A stretch of 64,000 nucleotides of DNA from Lophius americanus (lineage: Eukaryota > Chordata > Actinopteri > Lophiiformes > Lophiidae), in contig JBBDHG010000061.1 of the NCBI GenBank assembly GCA_037951165.1, positions 543,501-607,500 on the forward strand, given 5' to 3'. Both the position numbers and the translations under genes were made by a program. Under the pieces are notes generated by a model that searched no databases, was not told the origin of the DNA, and saw only the letters and a list, made by a program, of their open reading frames with translations. Positions 1 to 24,519 of the stretch are shown one piece after another. How positions within the stretch are numbered: the stretch's first letter is position 1; each line of letters begins with the position of its first letter.

Positions 1-1067
1 GAAAACTCAGCAAGTATCGCGTCACAGTAATCCAATCTAGGAGAAATAACACGCACTAACTAGTTTCTTATAGTTAGTTAAGGTATGAATGTTCTTTAAG
101 TGATAAAGGGCTGTACTGTTTCAGAAAGTCTTTTCTAATCCCCTCTATAAATGAATTAGTAACTGAAATTTGAATAAGAATGGCAAAATTGATTTTAAAA
201 TATTTGCATTTTTACCCTATGGCCTTTTATTTATACCATTAATTTTCTGCCACTTCAATTAATTTCTAATATATTTATAAATATATTGTTTTCATAATTG
301 ATTCTAACAGTGGGGCTTTATTCCATCAATAAGAACAGGTTATTTTTTTACATCTTTACAAGAGAAAGTACAATTATTACAATTCAATAGTAATAAAAAT
401 GATTCAATCACGGAGGAAAAATCCAATAGGAAACTGCATTACCCTTCAAAAGCACACGCAGGAGCTGTTTGACTGCATAACAAGCCGCTGATTTAGGAAG
501 CCTGTGAGTAAATATATTTTATGCTCTCATAACATTTCACCACTGCACCAACAGTTCGACTCGTCAGTAATAGAAGGCTGAGCTGATGTTATTTACACAA
601 TGAATGAGCTACTAAATGATAACGCCTGGGTTTTCCCTAATATTCACAAAAGAAAGAGTGATTTTTTCTTTTTTAAGCTTTTCTATCAAATATAATACAT
701 AGATTTCTCATGCATTAGTCATACCTATTTACAAGAAAGAGTAAAAAACTATATTGGCCTTGTGAAATCCCACCATCAGGAGGCTGATGCACACCAAATA
801 TATAATTATAATGACAATTTAAAATTACGAAACTGGTAAATTTCACTCAAACACAGTGGAAGCAGCAGACTAACTTGTTTGCCCCTGATTTGCCCTTCAC
901 TTAAAGAGGAAGTCAGGGATATTTGCACATGCAGGATGGAAGTGAATAGGGTAGAATATATGATGTCACTGGAGAACACATGTTTTCAACACACCTCTGG
1001 ACTCTTAAAGAGAAGATCTGTCCATCTCTGCCTCCATCATCTTGCTGCTGCAGCTCCCACAGACAGG
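1..1067. other. AT-rich sequence upstream of alox5ap
   Basis: No exon with a recognisable product is visible here. The stretch is AT-rich with short T and A runs. The last 200 bases before the alox5ap start codon should contain its 5' UTR and core promoter. I see no convincing TATA box and no CpG-rich block. Confidence 0.5.
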
Positions 1068-4000
1068 ATGGACTGCAAAGTGGTGGAAAAGATCTACCTC
1101 ATGGTCCTCGTCACCCTCGTCAGCATACTCCAGAACGGTGAGAGAAACCAAGAAGCGCATGTCACACATAAGAGTCAGGTTGTTCTCATATTCCAAATCA
1201 AAATAGTTCCCACTGTTTTGCGGTGACTGTAATTACCTGTGTGTCTGCAGCATTCTTTGCCCTGAAGTTAGAGAAGGAATGCAACGCTCAAAATGGAAAA
1301 ACACCTGCTTACAAACGCGTGTCTTGTGCCAAGTAAGTTCTTCTTCCCCCCAGTATTCACTTTCTCTGTCGGTCCCATCGATGCCAATGAAAGAATGTAT
1401 TCACTTCTGTTATTGTGTTTCCTAGTATAATACTCAAAATATTTGTATATTTTTTATGGTTTTAACAAATCTATTCGTTTGCCAATTGAGAGAACTTATT
1501 TACATTTATTTATCATTCTAACAATAAAACAAACCAATACATCTATTCTGTAAACCTTCTTTCTTCTTCCAGTTATTAGAATGTAGAATGGCTAATTGTC
1601 TCTGGTTTTTCTGTCTGTGTAAATGAGAACTGGTTAGATTTCAGGTAATGGATTTGATCATCTAAATATGCCATCGTAAGATTTGTGATATTGTGTGTTT
1701 CCTTCAATTGGTTGAGTTTCATTATCAGAAAAAGAGGCAGAATAGCTCTTTTTGCTTAAACACTGACAACTAGGCTAAAGCTTAAAAGTCAAACCTGATG
1801 TTTCAAAGGACGTAATGGCTGAACATTAACAACTCTATTAGATCATGAGCAATAACATGACTTCCTGTTGGAAAACAAATATCCGAGCCACATCCTGGAG
1901 CATTGGTACATATGGATTTTTAAAAATTACAAAAGTGGGGCCCTAAAGTGTGATGCAAATATTTTGCAACTATTAAAAAACATCCATTCTTTGTAATAGC
2001 TCCTTTTCACAATTTAGAGTACAATCATTTACGACTGTTTGGATGAGAAAATATCAAGTTCTATGAGAAAATTCTAGAACATTTAAAGGAAAAGCAGACA
2101 AACTTTGTGATGGGTCCCGACCACGGTTCAGAACACATACTAGACTCAGAATTAGACCCATTCATGCAATAACCTGTATGCGCCAAAAAAAAGTGGGTTC
2201 AATTTTTCCTGGCTGTCTGTTTCTACTTTGTTCCGCACTACTCACTACTCCGAGAGCCACGTTTTTGTTTCTCACACACATTTCATCCGCTGATTCTGTC
2301 TTTTCACACTGACTTCTGCTCTGCACTTTCAACACACTTTCTACCAGCCACACGGAAGGGCCTTGTATCAGTTAACAAACTGTAAAAGATTGCTTCACAG
2401 TTTCTCATTGCAGGTGACTTCTTGAAATGGGTGGATGAATTATACAATATGTCCGCTTCTTTTAGACGTAACTGCATGGATGCTTATCCCACTTTCCTGG
2501 CAGTGATGTGGTGTGCCGGTCTGTGTCTCAGTCAAGGTAATCAGTTGCTGTATATGGGAAATCACATGTATTTGATTAACTCAACACACCCTCATAGGCC
2601 TACAGTGGCATCAACAGCGAGGGTGTATCCCAAAAAAAGCCCCCAATCCTCTGTGTTGTACAAGCATACCCCCAAGCCCCGATTGAGCTCTTAATATTAA
2701 TTTAGGCTCATTAATAATCTAAAACTGTACATATTGATTCAACCTAACTATTTCTATGAAGTCAGTAATGTTCTCTAAGATAAGACCCCACAGTGACTCA
2801 ACAATGAATATAAATACAGTTAACAATTTTTTATGAGCTCAGTAATACAACAACACAGATTTCCTTGTGTCAATTCATATGAGCTAATTTTGGACATAAT
2901 TAGACTCGGGAAGTTACAGAAAGGGATACTGTGTTTTAATACAACAAGCTCCCTTTAGTGTGTGCAATATGAACAATTACAGCAAATTTGGACAAATGCA
3001 AGTTAGATCTCCTTGAGATGGTTCTTATGAGTTACATTTGCACTGAAGCAAAGCCAATGGTTAAGAGGTTGTGTCGGAAAAAACATTTTTTTTCATAGAA
3101 AAGCTTCCCCTAGTGAATAAAATATGAACCATTTGAGTAAAATATATGTACAAAAAAGATTGCGATTCATATTCATGTACATAATCAAATGGGTCCAAAG
3201 GTTGACAAATCATGGCTTGAAAACCTGGAAAACAAAGCTCCACCCAGTGTTGGGAATTGGCAACTGCCCACTCAATCTAGTCCATAAAATTTGAAAGTAA
3301 TTCATCAGATGGTTTTTGAGTTATTGCGTTAACACGAAGGATTTGCGTGGTAGCGATGAAGATCTCGTGACACCCCCGACTTGTAGAAGAACATTTAGGA
3401 GTGAGAAATTATTTCTTTATCTGTATGAAAGCTGCAAATTCATGACTAAATTTGTTGTAAAATCAACAGCATTTAGACCATATGGCTAAACAAATGTGGA
3501 AGTATGTTACCCATGGTTTTGTAGAGAGATGTTTAAAAAATGCTTCACCTTGACACGACACCTGGCAGATTTTGCATAGCGCTTGCAGAGATTTTCAGCA
3601 TTTGTTATTTCAGGGGCCTTGCTTTGTGCGAAAAGGTCAAAGTTGAAACAGGAATCAGGTCATAGGGGTTTGGTGTAGCATGGTAATCAAATTATGTGAC
3701 TTTACTGTTAACAATTAGCACATCAGAACAATTTCTAGGGAGCTTACTAAACCCTATTTTTGAACTTATGTTATTAATTTCTAAAAATGTGATTTTGCTA
3801 CACCATGGAAGGAAACTGAAGTATAAATGTTTGCACAATTCCCTACATGCATGGACAGGGGTGTGTGATTAGAACCACATACATGGAACCTTTGTTTTTC
3901 CTCTGTCCGTTTGCAGCTCCGGCTGTTTTTGCTGGGATCCTCTATCTTGTGGCCAGACAGAAGTACTTTATTGGCTACATGGGACAATCCTCTCAAAGGT

Positions 4001-4248
4001 AAACCTGCACACAACCAACAGTCTGCTCAACAGTTTTACAGGCACGTGTCTGACTCACTTTTCCCCCCTCAAATTTCTTTTGTAGCACCCCCGGCTACCT
4101 CTTCGGCAAACGCATCCTGTTCTTCCTGTTCATGATGTGCATTGTGGGTATCTCCAACTACATGCTGATACGGCACTTTGGCAGCGACTATAAAGAATAT
4201 GTAGAAACAGTCATCAGTGCTGCATCTCCTCTCCTCCTCCTCCCTTAA
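1068..4248 (+). CDS. alox5ap: arachidonate 5-lipoxygenase-activating protein (FLAP), 5 exons, complete
   Basis: FLAP is a small four-helix MAPEG-family protein of the nuclear envelope and ER. It presents arachidonate to 5-lipoxygenase for leukotriene synthesis. Exons: 1068-1137, 1251-1332, 2466-2536, 3917-3998, 4086-4248, all with GT/AG borders. They join in frame to 155 aa (human FLAP has 161). Visible signatures are the hydrophobic N-terminal helix ending in SILQN, the CMDAYPTFLAVMW segment in exon 3, the RQKYFIGYMG loop in exon 4 and TPGYLFGKR at the start of exon 5, with a C-terminal SPLLLLP. Asp56 and Lys110 correspond to human Asp62 and Lys116 of the inhibitor-binding region. Exon 3 is only 71 bp. 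A nearer-looking acceptor at about 2413 would give an immediate stop after the exon 2 junction, so the one at 2465/2466 is chosen because it restores alignment with the human protein. Family assignment is from recalled homology; exon borders are read directly. Confidence 0.95.
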
Positions 4249-4272
4249 TGTGTGTGTGTGTGTGTGTGTGTG
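4249..4272. repeat. (TG)12 microsatellite directly after the alox5ap stop codon
   Basis: Twelve TG units begin at the base after the TAA stop, so the repeat forms the start of the alox5ap 3' UTR. It is preceded by a short CTC repeat that encodes the C-terminal leucines. Confidence 0.9.
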
Positions 4273-4333
4273 TTTGTATCCCACAATTCTTCCCCACACT
4301 TATGTTTCAGTTCAAGGAAACTGCGCGAACTTC

Positions 4334-4382
4334 AATAAAATTATTTTTGCTTGCTTTAACATTTGTTCTTGAGTTTAATAAA
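4334..4382 (+). terminator. alox5ap polyadenylation signals
   Basis: AATAAA hexamers occur at 4334-4339 and 4377-4382, within 135 bases of the stop codon. T-rich sequence lies just after the first. Either could serve a very short 3' UTR. Confidence 0.6.
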
Positions 4383-4399
4383 AAGAAAAATGTAAAAAA

Positions 4400-7300
4400 T
4401 AAACAAATGCAAATTGTAAAAATTGCAAATCTTTGGTTCTTCAGTTGGACATATGCAATACCACAACAATGGTTTTAAACTAATTCTAATTCGTCGTCCC
4501 CAACAGCAAGAGTATATCCCTGAAAAAAACCGTCTCCTGCGTTGTACAAGCAATCCTCCTTGATCGATCACCTCAAGTTAAATGTGAAGATATGTCCAAA
4601 AAAAACAGTGCATGTTGTAAACATTATGAATCATAAGAGTAAATAAAACTGGATACATGGAAAATAAAGCTCCTCGAGTGCATTCATATGGACCAAATTG
4701 GACTTAAGGTTGAGAAATGATGACCAGAAAACTTTTTTTTTTTTTTTAGATAAAGTTCCCCCTAGTATCAGAAATATTCAACTGAACTTTCCAAAAATGA
4801 ATCCAGTTCTTGGTGGCGCTAAGGTCTATGTTGGGATTTGAAGATAATCCATGAAATGAACATAAAGGATTATATCACAGTTTCAATCAAGTAAAATGGT
4901 TTAACAGCGCATCAATTTAGACACAGAGTCTGTGTCTGTGTTTTTCATGGGTTTCAGAATTTCCCTCTCAGTCTTATTTAGTGGGGTCGACCCGCTGATC
5001 AGAAAGAAAAATCTTGAACCAAACTGTTCTGATTATAAGGTTGCCTGGAGTCCCATGAAGTAGGTGTTCATTCACCTTCAGGCTGGTATAGTTTAGAAGA
5101 GGAATAATAATCACAAACAGGGCAGATGGACCCGGTTCGCTCTTCATTCACCGTTGGATCATACGTTTTTAAAAAAATTCAATGGTAAGAGGTGTGATCA
5201 TAAAAACAACAGTAATGAAGACAACAAGAGACCTTACTCTTAAATTTTCTTTCGCTGAATCCAAACAAGAAGTCTCAGAGGGCATAAGGAGAGTATTTAA
5301 GGGCATAAAAAAACATTTTTTTTTATTTTGCTGCCCGGCTTTACAGTAGATGAATCAAGCCAACTTGAATAAAGAATTCACTCCTTCATTTACAAACCCT
5401 CACCACATCTCTGACGTTTAGGGGGGGGGGAGCCCAAATCCATCAAAATCCATCAATCCATCAAATATAAACAAACAAGGGATGTACAAATGTGTCCTAA
5501 AGTACAGTACTAAAGTAAATGTACTTTTTTTTAAAGCCCACCACTGATAGCAGATGCTTGATTTTAGACGGAAGCCTCTGTCTTATCCTGATATTCTCCC
5601 ATGGTGCATTTGAACAGATGAATATCTTGCATGAACAAATGTTTATTTGCGGTGTTTTCCCCACTATCATGGCCGGTTGCGGAAAATGAACTTCCCTCTG
5701 CGTAACTGGAAATCTTGGTACCAACAGCTCAGAACATCTCTGGGGGTCCTCTCAAGAACTTTCATAGTTGTGTGTCATGGTCATGCGGCTCTGGGGTTGT
5801 TTACCAACATGCTGCCGCCTCTTTCTCCTAAAACTCCTGCGGCAGTTGTTATTTATACTGACTGACTCAGTTTGCAGTTGTAAGAAAGTCCAACCAGCTG
5901 TTTAAACAATAAAACACCCTCTTTTGGACAAAATTAACCCCCAGACAGAAAAAGTTTAAAATTGATCATTTGTTATGGATAAAGCGAAAAAAATTGTATT
6001 TATTTATTTATTTTAAATGTCCAATCAAATCTGATAATATAATACAATATATGAATTAGTTAGCCTATTTATAATTATTTAGCTACTCTTTCAGTTAATT
6101 AGATAATAAAATTAATTTACTGCTGTTTTAATTTTTTTTTTTTTTTTATTGTAAGTGTAATGGATCAAGTCAGATATTACTAACTTTATATATATATTTA
6201 TAAATTGTAAATATAATATTTACCTTTGTTTGGTAGTGCTTTTGTGCTGCTGGCTATAACAAATTTGCTGAAAAATACTGGAAATTATAATTGGCTTTTT
6301 CTGGTATTTTAAGATCAAACAGTTGATCACTTCATTGAGAGGAAATAGTAAGAATAAAAAAAGTGCAGCCATGGTCTCTTGACCTGCTGAAAAGTACAGC
6401 ACATAACTTCAAACACTTTGTGATTGATGACAAACCTGAGAGATAATATTAATGTTCATAGATTTTCTGTTTCCTATCCCATCATGGACACACTATCATT
6501 ACTGGACAGCAGAATACACTCAGCACAGTGTTTGTTTTTTTTGGCATGGCTGCCTCTAAAGTAAGACTTTACCAGAACCTTTTGTCTTGAATCTTGCTGC
6601 CTGACTTTCTGCACTGTCAGCATTTACTCTTCACATATTCCTTTTATTTGCCACAGCGCTCTCATTTGGATTTATTTCTCTACGGTTGACTAAATTCCCT
6701 CAAAAATGTGAACATTCACAAGCCTGGTTTCACAGCAGCACCAGCCTGTTTGATTCTGGGGCCGAGAAGTCCTTTTTTTAGACAACTGTTGGTCAGGAGA
6801 CTGACTCATTTGTTCTGGATGTCTCCATCAGACCTCATGGCCACTAACAGAACACATGCCTCCTTTCTGGATCACTCTCGCCCATATGAGACTGTAAACA
6901 ATGCCTGCCCTATATTAAGAAAAATAAATTATCTGCTTCATAACTGTAAGCTGCGGGCAGAGGCATGATATCACAAGAGCTTCCTCGTAAACAATCACAG
7001 CCTTTGTTTGGGTAATCTTGTCTGCTATCGGCTGTATTTGTTTGGTTGCTAACCTCCGACCTTCATGCAGAGCGCAGACAAAGACTGACAGCAAGGGCTT
7101 GTGATTGCTCTCAGAAACTTGTAGCACAGCTCAGATCATTTTAATCTGCTTGCATGCGTTTATAAAAGCCAGCATCTGTGCATCATGTGCAGAACACGTG
7201 ATGCTAAAAAAAGACGATGGATGATTTTTAAATCTCGCTTCTGTCAATTTATAATTTCTGTGATGTCATCAGCATTATTTCTGATCTGGAAGACTTTCAT

Positions 7301-7585
7301 GATACAATAACTGTAAAAAAAAAGAAAAAAAAGACAGTGTCAGGGAGGTTTCCACTGTGAAAAGGAAAGTCCTCTTTGTAAGCAGTTCTTACAGCTGATG
7401 ATAATTTTGTAATTAAGGAAAAAACAAACAAAAAAACCAACAACCTTAAGCTGAATTGAAGACATCTGGCTGCAGATATGGATAATTATCTTCTCGACTG
7501 ATCTCCACTGCTGCACTGTTATTTTGCCATTTCTAAAGTCAAACATAATTTGTAGAGGTTAGCCTAAAAGAAAGAATCTAGACTT
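4400..7585. other. intergenic sequence between alox5ap and the repeat cluster
   Basis: This AT-rich sequence holds no gene I can support. It contains a G10 run near 5421, a long T run near 6130, and small open frames (for example 5647-5865 and 6708-6968) with no recognisable domain, splice partners or homology. A TATAAAAG-like motif lies near 7160, but no gene follows it. Confidence 0.5.
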
Positions 7586-7589
7586 TTCT

Positions 7590-7830
7590 GTGTGTAGTTT
7601 GGATGACTGTGTCTCTCCTGTCCGTGTTGGTTCCCCTTCAGATGTTCCAGTTTCCTCCCATATTCCAAAAATATGCAATTGAATGTGATTTCCACATAGG
7701 CGTCAATTGGAGCATGAGTGGTTGCTTTTTTGGGGTTCTGTGAACCGGTGGACTGACTCGGGTGTTCCTTCTCTCTCACCCACTGTCATCTGGGATAGGA
7801 TCCAACACTGCAACCCTGCAAAAGATGACC
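7590..7830 (+). repeat. diverged copy of the teleost SINE-like interspersed repeat
   Basis: The stretch contains, in order, decayed versions of the segments seen in the other copies here: a GTTCCCCTTCAGATGTTCC-like part, TTTCCTCCCATATTCCAAAA, and CTGTCATCTGGGATAGGATC followed by CAACCCTG. The same order of segments is found at 28871-29246 (plus) and, reversed, at 53142-53465. It is 5' truncated and ends next to the hairpin at 7845. Confidence 0.6.
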
Positions 7831-7844
7831 AGATATACTTAAGA

Positions 7845-7929
7845 AGATGCTCATTTATCACAATGTGGAGTGTATTGTACTCCACATTGTGATAAATGAG
7901 CATCTACACAATGTGGAGTGTATTGTACT
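7845..7929. repeat. perfect 27-bp inverted repeat (hairpin) plus a third partial copy
   Basis: Arm 7845-7871 is the exact reverse complement of arm 7879-7905, with a 7-nt loop between. About 22 bp spanning arm 1 and the loop (7860-7881) is then repeated directly at about 7908-7929. The hairpin lies between the SINE copy and the 3' end of the LINE. No coding function is suggested. Confidence 0.9.
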
Positions 7930-7936
7930 GTGTGTG

Positions 7937-9560
7937 ATCAGAAGTAGAAAACTCAACTCAACGTTATTCATAAGCACATTTAAAAAACAACAGAGTTGTC
8001 CAAAGTGCTGTAAAATCAATAAATTGCACAGGCACATGATAAAGACACAGGGTTTACATCACATGAAAGCAGTAAGACCACTAGAAATAAAAGGTCCAAC
8101 ACTTATCCTGGATTAAAAGCCAAGAAATAAAAAGAGTCTCAAAGAGAGATTTAAAAACAGACAGCCTGGGGGCTGACCTGACATGAGGGGGCAACTCCAG
8201 CTCATTGGACAGTTTAGGGGCTGAAACAGAGAAAGCTTGTTCGCCCCTAATATCCAGTTTTGTTTTAGGGACGACTAAAGGTACCTGGTCAGCTGACCTT
8301 CAGTGACCAGGAGGGAGTAAATGTCTGTAGGAGGTCAGAGATGTACATGGGTAACGACCTGTTTAAAGACTGGAAAACAAAAAATAAACCTTCAAATGAA
8401 TTCTAAAACGTACTGGTAGCCAGATGGAACCTTGGGGGACTCCACACTGAAGCGGGTCAATGGAAGGAACACAGTCCCATAGACCAACCGAAAATATTTG
8501 ATTAGTTCTCAATAGTTTCCCAGACTTCTTTAAAACGTTGGGGTGGGACAATGTCTGTGGGACAGCCTGAAGGTTTATGTTGTACAGTAATGTTTGGTCA
8601 ACAAGAAAGAGACACAGACTCTTACTGATTAAAAACAGCAGAGCAGCAGATGGGTCAGAGGAGGGAAGTGAAATGTTCGTCCGAACTGCTGCAATCTAGT
8701 CAACAAAAAAGTGCAGAAAACTCTCTGTGGACGCCGCAGGACAAGCAGGCTGGGGGGTTGAGGGTAGAATCGATTGTTTTAAAAAGAACACGAGGTTTGG
8801 TGAAATTATTTGAAATAATGTCAGAGAAATGTTCCGGATTTTTAGATTCAACAATCCTCTGATATCTTCTCCAGCTTTCTTTTATAATTTCATAAGACAC
8901 CTGTAGATCATCCTTCTCCCACCTGCGCTCAGCCCTCCGAGAGTCCCAGCTTCATTCAGACAGGGTTCAGGTTTTGGTCTGGGATGCCTGGTTTTAATTG
9001 GGTCGACAGTTTCCAGAACGTTTTCACAAGCATAGAGAAATAAGTCTCAGGAAAAAATCAGAGAAAACGCTTGACTCAGATAAAATTCAGCCAGTATTCA
9101 GTCACAAAGAATAAATCTAATCCACGGGAGGTGGAAAAAGTCACCTGTCGGAGAACCCACCCCGGCGGCCGAAGGCTTCTGTGACGTAGTGGTCCTCGGG
9201 GGAGACGAGGTAGTTTGTTCCCCTCATCCAGACCGCCTCCAGGCATCAGTCGGGGGCAACAAGGGGAAAATCCAGCGAGTCACTGATCAATATTCTAACC
9301 GGATACAGCGAAGAATTAGAACTGTACCAGGATCTTTAACCAGCCGGCCGCTGCGATTCCCCCCGGCGCCTGTGACGTCTCCTCCGGGGGCGGAGCCGCC
9401 CGAGTGGAGTGGGGGAAACGTGGGCTGGTATTATAGTAATGTGAAGCGAAGATGAACCAGCAGAGAGTCTACACGTCTTGTGAGAAGAGAAATAAAAGAA
9501 TACTGAGAGCGGAGGGCGGTGGGCCACACACACCGGCGCCATCTCCCCTCCTGCTAAAGA
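7937..9560 (-). mobile_element. L2-like LINE, minus strand, internally deleted and full of stops
   Basis: Read on the minus strand, 8700-8900 encodes SYEIIKESWRRYQRIVES followed by NNFTKPRVLFKTIDSTLN. This is the linker region between endonuclease and reverse transcriptase in L2-like LINEs. Minus-strand 8405-8550 encodes CGVPQGSI, the reverse transcriptase block, fused directly to WLPVRFRIHLK, which normally lies a few hundred residues later near the C terminus. The polymerase core, including the expected YADD block, is therefore deleted. PMYISDLLQTFTPS and an AAP-like tail follow towards 8100, with stops. The 3' end is the common fish motif (AACTCAACGTTATTCATAAG on the plus strand) near 7955. 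The GC-rich part 9120-9560 is probably the element's 5' end, but that boundary is inferred. The copy is dead. Confidence 0.75.
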
Positions 9561-9564
9561 ACTC

Positions 9565-10490
9565 ATTAATCAATAGAATGACTCCTGCAAATGTTCGAAT
9601 ATATATACATGTTATTATGATGGGGCAAAACAATATGAACGCAGCAATAAAAATGCTTGGTGAAAGTTGGATCCTGGTTTTAACCAGAAATACACTTTAT
9701 AAACCATACCGTCACACCGGGCAGTCTAAATATGCTCACTCGATCATATTGGACAGTAAAATCATTGTCTTCCAGTAACTATTGCTCAACTAGTCCCATT
9801 TTAACCCGTGAGAACACATGACCCTCGTTAAAGGAACTTTATTATAATTGGAATAAATGCACCGCATAGAACACATTCATGAAATTATTTTTGAAAATAC
9901 CTGCAATTGGTGTCAGGGAGGAAAATAAATCGAAATGTTGATTCAGAGCGCAATAAGATTTAGCAAACTTGGCGCTGTGATGGTTTCACAGAATAAAATG
10001 TGTAAAATTGATTAGAAATAAATGTGCAACACACATAAACTGAGAAGAATTGGTAAACTAAACATCAGACTTATTTAGTAAACTTAAGATCGGCATCCTG
10101 ATTGACACGTTGGCTGTTTTAACATCTGTTACCTCTGATAAAGGTGAATCACTATAATGTTTTTCTTCAGTGAAGCAAAAGATCCTTTCTTTCTCATTTC
10201 TCACCGAGTTGACTTTTCTAAAATCACAACGGCCAACAGGTTGGTGTGCAACCTTGTCAATCCGAACATCCTCTGGAGGTCCAAGACGAACTCTCTTTGG
10301 TGGTTGTGGTGGAGATGTGGCACTTCAATAGATAAAACTCGTTTTATTAGTTAAAAAGAATCATAGTAATATTACAATATCTGTCCTTGAAATGAAATGG
10401 AGTACAATATAAAGAAAATAAAAACTTAAGTAAATTATGGTGAACCAAAATTAAACTGTGAATTTTAATAATAATTATTATTGTTGTCCA
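9565..10490. other. intergenic sequence upstream of b3glct
   Basis: AT-rich sequence with no recognised gene. The open frames here lack coding character. Confidence 0.45.
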
Positions 10491-10620
10491 CTAGAGGTCA
10501 CTAACGCTGCGCAGTAACAGTCACTACAGTTCTAATAGCGCAGGAGAGCAGCTAACCAATTCCTTGAGTTCGCAATGAAAGCGCGGTGATATCCAACGAA
10601 TACCGGCAGCTACAGGAACC
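10490..10620 (+). promoter_or_regulatory. likely b3glct promoter-proximal region and 5' UTR
   Basis: CpG density rises locally (CGCTGCGCAG, GAAAGCGCGGTG). A CCAAT box lies at 10556-10560, about 60 bases before the start codon. No TATA box is visible. The call rests on position and composition only. Confidence 0.4.
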
Positions 10621-22442
<11,822 letters not shown>

Positions 22443-23112
22443 AAACACTATAAAGTATGATTGAATGTATGAAACCAAATTCTGCGAGAGCTACAAGCAG
22501 CCTCTGCCACTGGAACTATAATACTTGGGGACTAGAGGCACCTGGTTTGAACTGTGTTCAAACAAAAAGTTGAGCAGGACATTATAGTGTTATGGTGATT
22601 TAACACTAGTTAAATAATGCCTTCTTTTACTTGTAAAATGTGTCTCATAAAAATCCTTCATACACACAGTTAGGTTTGTGTTTAGGATTGCTAAGTCGTA
22701 TTGATGGAGAGAGATCAGGCAGATATGAGATACAGGATTGGGATGTACTTAACTTTGAAGGTTGTGTCTTTTTACCAAAAACACCTTCAGTTCATTAATT
22801 ATCTGAAATATAATTATCTGCCCAAAACTACATTTTTGAGGGTTTTATAAATGTAACCACTTAAACTAAAATTGTTGACATCTGGTATCATCTTAATTGT
22901 TAATAACACCAACTCCTGATGACATTGTTAAACAGTTTTGAAGTGACTGTGCTTGTCTGACATAATTTGAACCTTATTTCAACTGCTTCTGTCCTTTATA
23001 ATATGAATGTTTATATATATATATCTTTTTTGTGTTTTTACATCTATGTTTTGAACCTCTTTGTGTTTGTTGCAAAACAGATTATTTGTGTGTTGGCTCT
23101 TTGCAAGTTATT

Positions 23113-23118
23113 ATTAAA
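23113..23118 (+). terminator. candidate b3glct polyadenylation signal (ATTAAA)
   Basis: ATTAAA, the commonest variant signal, lies about 670 bases after the stop codon, following TG-rich and T-rich sequence. I saw no AATAAA earlier in the 3' UTR. Tentative. Confidence 0.35.
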
Positions 23119-23769
23119 CGATATGCACAAACTTTAGGCTAATTCTAGCTATTTAGCTTTTATGCTCAATAAGCTATCCATTAATGTTACTTTAACCAAA
23201 GAGGAACTTAGAGTACAAGCTGGATGTACTTTTATTCAGCAAGACTGACAAACAAAACACACCCTTGCAGAGTAAGCAGTTCTGTTCTAAAATTAACAAA
23301 GCACCATTAATGTCCCAAATAGAGAGACCAGCAGTGTCCCACTTCCCTGTTTCTTTCATCTGTTATTCTGTAAAGCTGAACCATGGTAACGGATTTACTC
23401 TCCAAACTAAATGAACCATCTACTACGGGTTTGTCCAGATAAAACTCATTTTGTCAGCATTCCACATTACATTTACCAAAAACTAAAAAAAAACAACAAC
23501 TCCTGATGAAATTGCTGTTATTTGAATGTTCCCTTGCATTGGTGGTATTCATATATTTTACTCAATTAAAATTGACCATACCACTGTTTAAAAATGCCAT
23601 GAATTCAAAAGATTACTCAGTTAAGAGTGCGTACATTTTAACTTCAAACAAATACTGATAAAGCATGGCCTTTTAGAGAGAAATATATGATACATCTGGA
23701 TTAAAGTGAGTGATAACTCAGCATGGGTAATCTTGCATTTTGTGAACATAGAAAATTTGTCAGGAGCAA

Positions 23770-23885
23770 GAACATCCCAGCTTCAAATCTACCAATGTAA
23801 CTGGGGTTCTCTGTGTTAAGTTTCCATGTTCTCTGCATGTTTTCTCCAATTCCTCCCCCAGTCCCAAAACATAAAATATCTTTCA
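23770..23885 (+). repeat. SINE-like repeat fragment
   Basis: GGGGTTCTCTGTGTTAAGTT, CATGTTCTCTGCATGTTTTC and CCTCCCCCAGTCCCAAAACA follow the middle part of the SINE-like family in plus orientation. Both ends are missing. Confidence 0.5.
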
Positions 23886-24009
23886 ATTCGCAGTGAAAGA
23901 AATACAACCGTAATCGTAATCTTTTAAAGTTGTTAGTTGTAAGTAATGTAAAGTACATTCAGTTGAATACAAAAAATGCATTATTGGCTTGCAAAAAGAT
24001 TTGAAATTT

Positions 24010-24290
24010 AAGCATAAGATAAGATAAATATTTATTAGTCCCACAACGGGGAATTTGTGGTGTTATAGCAGCAAAAAGTGCACACACAGCTATATAACAT
24101 AATAAGGTAGAATAACATTAAAAGAAATACACTGAAGGTTACTGTATTATTTTTTATAATGAATGATGATGAAAATAATAGTAATAATAATGATAATAAT
24201 AATAATAATAATAATAAATAACAACAACAACAATAATAATAAAATATGAGTACCATGTTCCGCTTCCTGGTCTGAGACATTTATGTATAG
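24010..24290. repeat. A-rich retroelement tail with (AAT)n array
   Basis: AAGATAAGATAAATATTTATTAGTCCCACAACGGGG-type sequence, a frequent fish retroelement tail, is followed by a microsatellite of AAT/ATA and AAC units at about 24178-24243. The element class is not certain. Confidence 0.5.
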
Positions 24291-24519
24291 AATTTAAGTC
24301 CAAATAGATGATAGACTAAAGACTATAAGACTAAAAACTCTGTATATGTTTTTGCAGATGCCATACGATTGGTTGGATTCATGCTTATTAAGCCTATTAA
24401 TCCTATATATTGACACAAATTCATGGTCTAAAAAAGTTAAACACATTATCTGTCATATACTGCTATCATCCTAAGATATATTTTCAGTTTTCCCCCATAG
24501 CTCTTCCATCATCCTGATT

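Noticed and set aside
2413..2465. Acceptor-like CAG before 2413 and an in-frame 5' extension of alox5ap exon 3
   Set aside because: Joining exon 2 to this site gives AAG TGA, a stop. The acceptor at 2465 restores the FLAP reading frame and alignment.
5647..5865. 72-aa frame in the alox5ap-b3glct gap
   Set aside because: Begins like a small gene but shows no domain, no neighbours and no splice partners.
24035..24280. Minus-strand frame rich in leucine and serine
   Set aside because: Translation of the AAT microsatellite in the A-rich retroelement tail.
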